26,402 nt of DNA from Desulfosarcina sp. Its GTDB lineage: Bacteria > Desulfobacterota > Desulfobacteria > Desulfobacterales > Desulfosarcinaceae. Positions 8,190 through 15,330 of the stretch are shown one piece after another. Position numbers and translations under genes: made by a program. The notes under the pieces are model-generated. The model was given only the letters and a program-made list of their open reading frames with translations, was not told where the DNA came from and did no database searches. The stretch covers positions 1 to 26,402 of the forward strand of contig JAGTUY010000226.1 in NCBI GenBank assembly GCA_018224455.1, in the 5' to 3' direction. The first letter of the stretch is position 1. Every line of letters starts with the position of its first letter.

Positions 8190-8214
8190 CAAACCCGATG
8201 GACATGGTTAGGTT
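8186..8214 (+). promoter_or_regulatory. Sigma70-like promoter for the selenoprotein gene
   Basis: TTGACA (8186-8191) is a perfect -35, followed 17 bp later by TAGGTT (8209-8214), a weak -10 with T, A and final T in place. The expected start near 8221 leaves a leader of about 65 nt before the ATG at 8286. Confidence 0.55.
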
Positions 8215-8285
8215 CCGCGGAGCAGTCATTTGGGGACCCGGTCCAATTACGTTTCGGGCCGATTTTTATTGACAAGGAGGGGATC

Positions 8286-8600
8286 ATGCTTGAGGTCACA
8301 CAACCGGCAGTTGAGCAAATTGCCGAGTATTTCAAAGGAAAAGATGTCAAACCGATCCGGATTTTTCTCAACGAAGGCGGCTGAGGGGGCCCCGGCCTGG
8401 CCATGGCTCTGGATGAGCTTGCCGATACGGACAAGGCGTTTGACATCGACGGTTTTAAATTCATCGTCAACACGGAATTTCTTGAAAAAGCCCAGCCGAT
8501 CAAGGTCGATTTTCATCAGTACGGTTTCAAGCTGGACTGCGGGATTGACTTCGGCGCCGGCTGCACCAGCTGCGGTACCAAGGGCTCCTGCTGCTCCTGA
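8286..8600 (+). CDS. HesB/IscA-like selenoprotein (in-frame UGA read as Sec33)
   Basis: The frame from ATG 8286 (AAGGAGG 5 bp upstream) encodes MLEVTQPAVEQIAEYF, then RIFLNEGG, a TGA at 8382-8384, and GGPGLAMALDELADTDKAF, ending at 8600: 104 residues with Sec. The UGA sits exactly where A-type Fe-S carriers have their first conserved Cys (GGCSG in IscA). Sequence on both sides continues the same fold: FDIDGFKFIVN is the usual central strand and LDCGIDFGAGCTSCGTKGSCC the C-terminal Cys cluster. A family of HesB-like selenoproteins is established in deltaproteobacteria. A hairpin suitable as a bacterial SECIS follows the UGA, and a promoter and terminator frame the gene. Likely role: Fe-S cluster or other metal/redox chemistry in the cytoplasm; the exact function is unknown. 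A standard gene caller would report only the part from 8403. Confidence 0.9.
8399..8423 (+). promoter_or_regulatory. SECIS-like stem-loop downstream of the Sec UGA
   Basis: GGCTC (8405-8409) pairs with GAGCT (8415-8419) around the loop TGGAT (8410-8414). An outer GGC (8399-8401) pairs with GCC (8421-8423) across an internal loop. The apical loop starts 25 nt after the UGA, inside the 16-37 nt range usual for bacterial SECIS elements, and contains G residues as SelB requires. The fold was drawn by eye. Confidence 0.6.
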
Positions 8601-8623
8601 TCGACCCGGACCACAATATGATC

Positions 8624-8654
8624 AAAAAGGCGACCTGCTGAAGGTCGCCTTTTT
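8624..8654 (+). terminator. Rho-independent terminator of the selenoprotein gene
   Basis: AAAAAGGCGACCT (8624-8636) and AGGTCGCCTTTTT (8642-8654) form a perfect 13-bp stem with loop GCTGA and end in a T run. It starts 24 bp after the stop codon and is symmetric enough to work in both directions. Confidence 0.9.
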
Positions 8655-8691
8655 AGTTGGTTCAACGGCCCCATAGGCGGGATTCTTTTGC

Positions 8692-8720
8692 TTGCAGCTC
8701 CAGCGTTGCCTTGCTATAAC
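8692..8720 (+). promoter_or_regulatory. Probable promoter for the crotonase-family gene
   Basis: TTGCAG (8692-8697) and TATAAC (8715-8720) lie 17 bp apart; the -10 matches five of six positions and the -35 three. The start near 8727 leaves about 110 nt of leader before the ATG at 8837. Confidence 0.5.
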
Positions 8721-8836
8721 GCTGTGAACCCTGATCCCAGGCTAAAAGCATAAGTGCCGCCAGGCGGGTATTGCGGTTGCCGGAATTTGAACCCTGCTCG
8801 ATGGCCAACGATTGACGCCTTTTTTAGGAGCGGACC

Positions 8837-9553
8837 ATGACACTGGTGAAGTACGCGGTAAATGCGCATATAGCCACAATTACCCTGAATGATGGGGAAA
8901 ACCGGTTTAATCCGGATTTTATCAATGCCTATTTAGGCGTTCTCGATGAGATCGAGCGTGACACGAATGCCACCACCCTGGTGGTGACTTCCGCCCATGA
9001 AAAGATATTCTCCAACGGGATCGATCTGGAGTGGCTGGTGCCGGTCATTCAAGACAACGACATGACTCTGGCCAAAGACTACTTTTACCTGCTTAACCGC
9101 ATGTTCAAACGCATCGTCACCTATCCCCTGGTGACCGTGGCCGCAATTTCCGGTCACGCCTTTGCCGGTGGTGCCATCATGTGTTGCGCTTTTGATTTTC
9201 GTCTCATGCGATCTGACCGCGGCTTTTTCTGTTTTCCCGAAGTAGACCTGGGTATCCCCTTTCTGCCGGGCATGAACGAACTGTTGAAAAAGGCCATACC
9301 CATGTACATGGTGGAGTACATGGAGTACACCGGTATCCGGCTGACCGCCGATCAATGTTTAGAACATCATATTGTTCACAAGGCTTGTCCCATCGACACA
9401 CTTATGGAAGAAGCCATGACCTTCTGCATGGCCATCAATAAAAGACGGCCAGTGGTGGCTGAGATGAAAAAACGGTTGAACCAGGCTATCGTCCAGGCCA
9501 TTGATGTTGAGGATGTGCCCTATATCGAATCGGGACAATTCAACATCGGTTGA
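8837..9553 (+). CDS. Enoyl-CoA hydratase/isomerase (crotonase) family protein
   Basis: This 238-residue crotonase-fold enzyme acts on acyl-CoA thioesters. The oxyanion-hole regions are NGIDLEWL and GHAFAGGAIMCCAFDFRL, followed by FCFPEVDLGIPFLPGMNELL. Classic enoyl-CoA hydratases have two catalytic Glu residues. Here the first (in GGGCEL) is replaced by a non-acidic residue, and the Glu of PEVDLG is kept. That pattern is closer to delta3,delta2-enoyl-CoA isomerases than to hydratases; the substrate is unknown. ATG 8837 has AGGAG 7 bp upstream. The gene stands alone, with no other beta-oxidation gene beside it. Confidence 0.85.
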   Translation: MTLVKYAVNAHIATITLNDGENRFNPDFINAYLGVLDEIERDTNATTLVVTSAHEKIFSNGIDLEWLVPVIQDNDMTLAKDYFYLLNRMFKRIVTYPLVTVAAISGHAFAGGAIMCCAFDFRLMRSDRGFFCFPEVDLGIPFLPGMNELLKKAIPMYMVEYMEYTGIRLTADQCLEHHIVHKACPIDTLMEEAMTFCMAINKRRPVVAEMKKRLNQAIVQAIDVEDVPYIESGQFNIG

Positions 9554-9566
9554 TAACGTTCCTGAC

Positions 9567-9590
9567 GACCCCGTCGTCCCGTTCGGGGTC
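9567..9590 (+). terminator. Possible hairpin after the crotonase gene
   Basis: GACCCCG (9567-9573) and CGGGGTC (9584-9590) form a 7-bp GC-rich stem 14 bp after the stop. There is no T run behind it, so if it acts it is an RNA-end stabiliser or a weak terminator. Confidence 0.35.
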
Positions 9591-9685
9591 TCCCGTGGAG
9601 GCGGGGTGCGCTCCCAAATGCCGCAAATCCCCTGTGTTCAGCCACAACGACCATTGCTAAAACCAATCTTTGAAAACAGGGGAAA

Positions 9686-11368
9686 ATGAAAAGATCTCCC
9701 CCGCATGGCCCGCCAAAACCTTTTCCGGACGACCCGTTTCAGGACAATGAGGCACTGATCCGTACCCTTTTTAACCAAGCGGGCACAGGCATGGCCATCA
9801 CGCTTCTCGACGGCCGCTTCATCAAGGTCAATTCAGCCTTGTGTGCCATGCTGGGCTATCCGGAAGAGATACTGCTGAACCGACGCCTGGAAAACCTCAT
9901 GGCCGCGGACCAGTGGCGTCGGCTCTCGGAACTATCCCGGGATCTGCTGTCCGGCAAGCAAAGCCACACCCAACTCACGCTCGAATGCCGACACCAGACG
10001 GGAAAGGCGGTCCGGGGGCTGCTGAATCTCTCCATGGTTGCCGATCAGGCGGGCACTGCCCGCTACTTCATCGTCCAGATTCAGGACATCGGCAGCCTGA
10101 TCTGCACGGAAAGCGAATTGGAAGAGAGCCGGCAGCGATACCGTGCGCTGTCCGATGCCACCTTCGAAGCGGTGTTCATTTCCCGCAAAGGGGTCTGCAT
10201 TGATGCCAATCGTACCGCATCCATCATGTTCGATACTCCGCGCGAAGCGTTGATCGGTATTTTCGGTACCGATGTCATCACACCGGAATATCAGTCACGG
10301 GTCAGGAAAAACATGCTCTCCGGTTACGAAAAACCATACCATGCCGTGGCCGTAAAAAAGGGCGGCACCCGGTTTCATGTAATGATCCAGGGCAAGATGA
10401 TCCAAATCGGCGGACGCGAGTTTCGGGTGACGGTGCTGCGGGATATCGATGCACAGATGACGGCGGAAGCGGCGCTTAGGGAAAGCGAGCGCCACCTGCG
10501 TTCCTTCATGGAAAGCGCCTCCAACTTCGTCCTGTTCCGCCTGCGCCACCGGCCGGAAACCCCTTACCAGCCCTGGCGGATATTTATCAGCCCGTCCATT
10601 GCCGAAATCGTCGACCTGAACCAGGTGACCGATTTTCAATCCTGGCTCAAGATGCTCCGCCCGGACGACCGGGAATGCCTGCTGGCCGCCGGACTGAAGA
10701 TGCTCGACACGCACCGGCTGGATGAAACGGTTCGGATTCGCAACCGCTCGGGCAGCGGGTGGCGATGGCTGCACATCATTTCCGTCGCGGTACCCGACGA
10801 AACCGACAATGATATGTTTTTCAACGGCATCATCCTGGACATCACCAAGGAGATGGACGCTGCTGCAGCACTCAAAGCCAGGGAAAAAGAGCTGAAAGAG
10901 AGAACCGAAAGCCTGTCCGAAGTCAATACCGCGTTGGAGGTGCTCCTGCAGAAGCGCGAAGCGGATCGTGCGGAAGTGGAAGAGAAGATGCTGACCAACG
11001 CCAAGAGCCTGATTCTGCCATACCTGGAAAAACTCAAGGCCAGTCGGATGGATGAACGCCAGCGGATTTATCTGAAGCTGGTAGAGTCGAATCTCAACGA
11101 AATCATCTCGCCCCTGTCCCGGCGCATGTCCAGGCACTACCTGAATTTCACACCCGCTGAAATTCAGGTGGCCAACCTGGTCAAGCAGGGAAAGACCACC
11201 AAAGATGCCGCACAGATCCTGGGGCTCTCCACCCGAACCATCGAGGCGGTCCGCTATACCATTCGCAGGAAACTAGGCATCAAGAAAAAACGCTCCAACC
11301 TCAGGTCTTACCTGCTCGCCATTGATGGATCCGACACCATTCCCGGCGGCAGTGGCCGGCTTCGTTAG
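9686..11368 (+). CDS. PAS-PAS-PAS-LuxR regulator
   Basis: This 560-residue soluble regulator has three PAS-like sensory domains: about residues 24-135 (LIRTLFNQAGTGMAITLLDG), 145-262 (YRALSDATFEAVFISRKG) and 270-390. A coiled coil follows at about 390-445 (KAREKELKERTESLSEVNTA), then a C-terminal LuxR/GerE helix-turn-helix at about 490-545 (LNFTPAEIQVANLVKQGKTT, then LGLSTRTIEAVR). There is no membrane helix, kinase or receiver domain, so it probably senses a cytoplasmic signal and binds DNA directly. The ATG at 9686 follows AGGGGAAA closely. It stands alone and meets prfC tail to tail with 84 bp between them and no convincing terminator. This architecture is common in deltaproteobacteria; the ligand and targets are unknown. 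Confidence 0.9.
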   Translation: MKRSPPHGPPKPFPDDPFQDNEALIRTLFNQAGTGMAITLLDGRFIKVNSALCAMLGYPEEILLNRRLENLMAADQWRRLSELSRDLLSGKQSHTQLTLECRHQTGKAVRGLLNLSMVADQAGTARYFIVQIQDIGSLICTESELEESRQRYRALSDATFEAVFISRKGVCIDANRTASIMFDTPREALIGIFGTDVITPEYQSRVRKNMLSGYEKPYHAVAVKKGGTRFHVMIQGKMIQIGGREFRVTVLRDIDAQMTAEAALRESERHLRSFMESASNFVLFRLRHRPETPYQPWRIFISPSIAEIVDLNQVTDFQSWLKMLRPDDRECLLAAGLKMLDTHRLDETVRIRNRSGSGWRWLHIISVAVPDETDNDMFFNGIILDITKEMDAAAALKAREKELKERTESLSEVNTALEVLLQKREADRAEVEEKMLTNAKSLILPYLEKLKASRMDERQRIYLKLVESNLNEIISPLSRRMSRHYLNFTPAEIQVANLVKQGKTTKDAAQILGLSTRTIEAVRYTIRRKLGIKKKRSNLRSYLLAIDGSDTIPGGSGRLR

Positions 11369-11452
11369 CCCGCCTTCGCGCTCGCGTTCATCAATCTTCG
11401 TCTACCGATTTATGTTGTCCGACGTCAGACCGCTGTCATCCGACTACCGAAT

Positions 11453-13042
11453 TCAGGCGGCCAGTTCGCGGGTTTTGTGAAAACGGATCGTCGGCCACTC
11501 TTCCATGGCATTTTCGAGGCGCCATAAGCTGGCGGCCAGGTAAGTCAGTTTCCCCTGGGAGTCATGGGCCAGGCTCGCATATTTTTCCTTTTCAAAGGCC
11601 GCCAGTTTTTTTTGGTCCTTGCTGGTTACCCACCGGGCGGCGGCAAAGGTCACTGGTTCATAGTCGGCATCGACCGTGTACTCGGCTTTTAGCCGGGCCA
11701 TGGTCACGTCGAACTGAAGCACGCCGACGGCGCCAAGGATATAGTTGTTTCCCATCAACGGGCGGAAGAACTGAACAGCCCCCTCCTCGGCCAGCTGCGT
11801 CAGCCCTTTGAGGAGTTGCTTGGCCTTCAGGGGGTTTTTCAGCCGTACCCGGCGGAAGTGGTCGGGCGCGAAATTGGGAATCCCGGTGAAACTGAGGGGT
11901 TCTTTTTCGTAAAAGGTGTCCCCGATGCTGATGGTGCCGTGGTTGTGGATGCCAATGATGTCGCCGGGGTAGGCCTCGTCAACATGGGCGCGATCCTGGG
12001 CCATGAAGATGGTGGCGTTGGACAAGGTAACCTGCTTGGCGATACGGGTCTGAAACACCTTCATGCCGCGGGTGAACTTGCCTGAACAGATACGTAAAAA
12101 GGCGATACGGTCCCGATGGGCGGGGTCCATGTTGGCCTGAATTTTAAACGCGAAGCCGGAAAAAGCATCCTCTTCGGGCAGGACCTGGCGGGTCGTGGTC
12201 GCCCGAGCCCTGGGGGACGGCGCCATCTCCACGAAGGCATCCAGCAGCTCCCGCACGCCGAAATTGTTGATGGCGCTGCCGAAGAACACCGGCGTCTGGC
12301 TACCCTTGAGATACTGGTCCAGTTCGAAGGGGTTGGCGGCGCCCTCCAGCAGTTCCACATCTTCGCGCAATTCTTTAGCCGGGCTGCCAAGCATTTCGTC
12401 CAGCCGGGGATCGGCCAGGTCGAAGATCAGGATTCCTTCCTGATGGCGGGTCTGCCCGCCGGGGCTGAACAGGTGAAGCTGCCGGTGATACCGATTGTAG
12501 ACCCCTCGAAACCGCTTGCCCATGCCGATGGGCCAGGACAGGGGGGCGCATTCGATTTGCAGTTTTTCTTCGATATCCGAAAGGATGTCCAGGGGAGACA
12601 ACCCGTCACGGTCCAGTTTGTTGATGAAGGTCATGATCGGGGTGTTGCGCATGCGGCACACCTCCATGAGCTTTTCGGTCTGAGTCTCCACCCCTTTGGC
12701 GCTGTCGATTACCATGAGCGCACTGTCCACGGCGGTGAGCACCCGGTAGGTATCCTCGGAAAAATCCTGGTGGCCGGGTGTGTCCAGCAGATTCACTTCA
12801 AAGCCGCTGTAGTTGAATTTCATGACCGATGTCGTCACTGAAATACCGCGCTCTTTTTCGATAGCCATCCAGTCGCTGGTGGCATGGCGTCCGGCCCGTT
12901 TGGCCTTCACGGCACCGGCCATCTGGATTGCACCGCCGAACAGGAGCAGTTTTTCCGTCAGTGTGGTCTTACCGGCATCCGGATGGCTGATGATGCCGAA
13001 CGTTCGTCGTTTTCTAAGTTCTTCTAAGAAATGTCGATCCAT
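11453..13042 (-). CDS. prfC: Peptide chain release factor 3 (GTPase)
   Basis: RF3 is a translational GTPase that removes RF1/RF2 from the ribosome after peptide release. The product of 529 residues is full length. Motifs are GIISHPDAGKTTLTEKLL (G1), ERGISVTTSVMKF (G2), DTPGHQDFSED (G3) and FINKLDRDG (G4), followed by the domain 2 and 3 sequences typical of RF3 such as PLMGNNYILGAVGVLQFDV. The start codon ATG has no strong ribosome-binding site. A terminator of the upstream HD-GYP gene lies 28 bp before it, so prfC must have its own promoter between them; none is obvious to me. Confidence 0.96.
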   Translation of the reverse strand: MDRHFLEELRKRRTFGIISHPDAGKTTLTEKLLLFGGAIQMAGAVKAKRAGRHATSDWMAIEKERGISVTTSVMKFNYSGFEVNLLDTPGHQDFSEDTYRVLTAVDSALMVIDSAKGVETQTEKLMEVCRMRNTPIMTFINKLDRDGLSPLDILSDIEEKLQIECAPLSWPIGMGKRFRGVYNRYHRQLHLFSPGGQTRHQEGILIFDLADPRLDEMLGSPAKELREDVELLEGAANPFELDQYLKGSQTPVFFGSAINNFGVRELLDAFVEMAPSPRARATTTRQVLPEEDAFSGFAFKIQANMDPAHRDRIAFLRICSGKFTRGMKVFQTRIAKQVTLSNATIFMAQDRAHVDEAYPGDIIGIHNHGTISIGDTFYEKEPLSFTGIPNFAPDHFRRVRLKNPLKAKQLLKGLTQLAEEGAVQFFRPLMGNNYILGAVGVLQFDVTMARLKAEYTVDADYEPVTFAAARWVTSKDQKKLAAFEKEKYASLAHDSQGKLTYLAASLWRLENAMEEWPTIRFHKTRELAA

Positions 13043-13069
13043 TTGCAGTTCGTCTTTATTCGGTTGGCC

Positions 13070-13093
13070 AAAAAAAACAGGCCGAATCCGGCC
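13070..13093 (-). terminator. Terminator of the HD-GYP gene
   Basis: Read on the minus strand, GGCCG-GATT-CGGCC forms a compact hairpin followed by TG and a run of eight T residues. It lies 44 bp past the HD-GYP stop. Confidence 0.75.
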
Positions 13094-13137
13094 CGTTCAC
13101 GATTGGCTTAAACATCCTGATTATCTTGGGACTTTAG

Positions 13138-13812
13138 TTACCTGGCGCTGAATCCAGCGGCCGATCGAACCAGTTCATCGGCAAGCAGCGGATCTAGGCA
13201 GGTGTCTTGAATAATCCCGTTCTCTTCGATCTCTTCGATGAATGTCTCTACGTACTCTTCACAGAAAAAACGGCGGCAGCCTTCGCGAAGGATTTGATAG
13301 GCCGTGGCTGCCGACTGCCCCTTCTGATAGGGGCGATCCGTGGTCACCGCATCAAAGCAGTCCGCAATACTGACAATTTTGGCTCCTGGTGGAATTTCCC
13401 CGGCCCTGAGGCCGAAAGGATAACCGTTTCCGTCCTCCTGTTCGTGGTGGAACAGCACGAAGTCCACCACCGGTTTCAGAAAGTCGATATCCTTGAGCAG
13501 GGCGGCACCAATCAGTGGGTGGCAGCGCACCTCCTGTTCGAGATCACTGGGCAGGTGAGTTTCACGATTGGTGAAAATGCGATCACTCAGGGCCAGCTTG
13601 CCAACGTCATGAAACAACCCGCCGATACCCACGTTGCGAACCTCTTCCGGAGAACATCCCAATCGCCGGGCAAGGCGCATGGCATAAAGGGAGACCCGGT
13701 AGCCGTGGGCCTGGGTATACTGGTCTTTTTCGCCAACGGCACGGCAAATTCCACTTAAAATTTGCAGGTGCTGCTCACAAAGCCGTTTCCGGATATTCAC
13801 GCTTTGTTGCAT
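13138..13812 (-). CDS. Stand-alone HD-GYP domain protein, probable c-di-GMP phosphodiesterase
   Basis: HD-GYP enzymes hydrolyse cyclic di-GMP with a metal centre. The 224-residue product contains nearly only the catalytic domain. It has GLFHDVGKLALSDRIF (HD at residues 68-69), H98 in VRCHPLIGA, HHEQEDGNGYPFGL (HHE at 122-124, GYP at 130-132), and the IADCFDAVTTDRPYQKG helix. All the metal ligands I can identify by eye are present. There is no receiver, PAS or membrane part, so regulation would come from partners or expression. On the minus strand TATAAT lies only 4 bp before the ATG, and GGAGG lies 13 bp before it. Confidence 0.9.
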   Translation of the reverse strand: MQQSVNIRKRLCEQHLQILSGICRAVGEKDQYTQAHGYRVSLYAMRLARRLGCSPEEVRNVGIGGLFHDVGKLALSDRIFTNRETHLPSDLEQEVRCHPLIGAALLKDIDFLKPVVDFVLFHHEQEDGNGYPFGLRAGEIPPGAKIVSIADCFDAVTTDRPYQKGQSAATAYQILREGCRRFFCEEYVETFIEEIEENGIIQDTCLDPLLADELVRSAAGFSAR

Positions 13813-14142
13813 AGATATTATACAGCCTCCGGGTTAATCTGCGTAAGTGCCGATATAACCAGTTTATTGCTTATGCCTTGGGCATTACTTCCAGTTTGCC
13901 GGAACGAAGATTGATCAACATGGCAAGAAGGAACGACCAGCGGACGGTGTCAAACGCGTCGTTTTGCCTCAGGCGGGGTCGTGTTCAGGTTTAAATCTGA
14001 ATTAGGCTCTCAAATTGCATTCAATATAAGGCAGCACAGAAAGCGTGTCAAACGAAAACGGACGGTTAAACCGGACGTTTGTGGATGCGGTCACGAAGCC
14101 ACCGAGTTGATCGATTCAGGACAAGGTTGCAACGGCGATGCG
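13813..14142. other. 330-bp gene-free interval
   Basis: This stretch between the HD-GYP and coaE genes holds no convincing gene. An open frame of 61 codons on the plus strand (13981-14166) has no homology I recognise and runs into coaE. It contains a 25-bp imperfect palindrome (14056-14080) and, near its left end on the minus strand, a TATAAT box. Confidence 0.6.
14056..14080. repeat. 25-bp interrupted palindrome
   Basis: AAACG-GA-CGGTT-A-AACCG-GA-CGTTT: two pairs of matching arms around a central A, broken only by symmetric GA steps. It may be a protein-binding site or, as RNA, a hairpin 63 bp past the coaE stop. No T run follows on the minus strand beyond the arm itself. Confidence 0.4.
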
Positions 14143-14763
14143 TTATCCTTCCACAGCGTTTTTTGACCGTTGTTTCAGAATGTTAAAAACCGCCAGTGCC
14201 TGTCTGCGGCTATCGGACAGGGTGCCGCTGTTATCGATGACGAGCGTGGCTCGCCGGCGTTTCTCCTCGATGGACATCTGGGACCGGATTCGGGCCATGG
14301 CGGCTTGTTCGTCGAGCCCATCCCGATTCATGAGTCGCTCCAACTGAAGGGTTTCGGGCACATAGACGACGATCACTTCTTCAAGGCCTCTTCCCATGTC
14401 CGCCTCCATAAGCAGCGGGACGTCCATGATCACCACTGCGTCGGGCGTCCCGGCGGCGATTTGGGCGATCATTTCCGCTGACCGTTCAAAGACCAGCGGG
14501 TGGACGATGGCATCCAGGCGCGCCTTTTTATCCGGGTCATTGAAGATGATTTCACCCAACCGCTTGCGATCGATGCTCCCGCCGGGTAGGACGATCGTCC
14601 GGCCAAAAAAAGCCAGAATCGCATCGTAGGCAGGTGTGCCCGGTTTGACGACCTCTCTGGCGATTTTGTCGGCGTCGACGATTTGGGCGCCGGCATCGGA
14701 AAGAAATCTGGCAATCGTCGATTTGCCGCTGGCAATACCTCCGGTGAGACCGGCGATAATCAC
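14143..14763 (-). CDS. coaE: Dephospho-CoA kinase
   Basis: CoaE phosphorylates dephospho-CoA in the last step of coenzyme A synthesis. The product has 206 residues, the usual length. It shows MIIAGLTGGIASGKSTIARF with the P-loop GGIASGKST, the VDADKIAREVV substrate motif, HPLVF, and MDVPLLMEADM. The start is GTG with GAGG 7 bp upstream. The gene begins 38 bp after the universal stress gene stop on the same strand, so the two are probably co-transcribed. Confidence 0.95.
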   Translation of the reverse strand: MIIAGLTGGIASGKSTIARFLSDAGAQIVDADKIAREVVKPGTPAYDAILAFFGRTIVLPGGSIDRKRLGEIIFNDPDKKARLDAIVHPLVFERSAEMIAQIAAGTPDAVVIMDVPLLMEADMGRGLEEVIVVYVPETLQLERLMNRDGLDEQAAMARIRSQMSIEEKRRRATLVIDNSGTLSDSRRQALAVFNILKQRSKNAVEG

Positions 14764-14801
14764 GAGGTGTCCTCTTGAATAGAGCTCCGCCCCGATCTCG
14801 G

Positions 14802-15194
14802 TTATTTAACGGTGACGACGGGGCAGGGGGCCTTTATGATGATATATTGCGCGTTGGATCCGAATAGCAGTTTGCCTACTTTGGAGCGGCGCTTGATGCC
14901 GATGATGATTTCATCAATCGCCTTTTCCTTGGCGTAGTCGACAATATCCTCTCCCGGGGTCATGCCGCGTACGAGAAGTTTGGTTTCACACTGGATGCCG
15001 TCCTCGTCAAACATTTTTTTAGCCAATTCCAGGTCTTGGGTGGCATGTTCAACTTCAACGGCGTGAGTGACGCTTCCGCCGGTCAGCGATGATACGATGA
15101 TCACTGTCGCATCGAATGCGGCGGCGTGTTTTTTTGATAGCGCCAAGGCATCCTTGGCAGAATTGGACCCGTCATAACCGACCAGGATTTTCAT
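14802..15194 (-). CDS. Universal stress protein (UspA family, ATP-binding type)
   Basis: This 130-residue single Usp domain starts MKILVGYDGSNSAKDAL. The C-terminal IKRRSKVGKLLFGSNAQYII fits the G-x2-G-x9-G-S/T pattern of ATP-binding Usp proteins in modified form, and CPVVTVK is the standard last strand. Such proteins bind ATP and modulate survival under stress; the specific role is unknown. ATG 15194 has AGGAG 6-7 bp upstream. coaE follows after 38 bp. Confidence 0.92.
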   Translation of the reverse strand: MKILVGYDGSNSAKDALALSKKHAAAFDATVIIVSSLTGGSVTHAVEVEHATQDLELAKKMFDEDGIQCETKLLVRGMTPGEDIVDYAKEKAIDEIIIGIKRRSKVGKLLFGSNAQYIIIKAPCPVVTVK

Positions 15195-15330
15195 TTATCT
15201 CTCCTTTTATGTTGCGGTGGCATCATACACGACAGGGCATCATGCCGGAACCTGAGTTTTGGGGCAGTGGAAACTGTCAAAACCACGTTTAAGACCATCT
15301 GTCAAGAAAACAGTCGTTGGGTGTGTTGTC

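Noticed and set aside
8382..8384. UGA as a nonsense mutation making the HesB-like gene a pseudogene
   Set aside because: The UGA falls on the conserved Cys position, both flanks are intact and in frame, and a SECIS-like hairpin and full regulatory signals are present.
8403..8600. Short 65-codon gene starting at the internal ATG
   Set aside because: It lacks a ribosome-binding site and half of the fold; the upstream ATG with AAGGAGG explains the gene better.
13981..14166. Small plus-strand frame of 61 codons in the gap before coaE
   Set aside because: No homology, no clear ribosome-binding site, and it overlaps the coaE 3' end.
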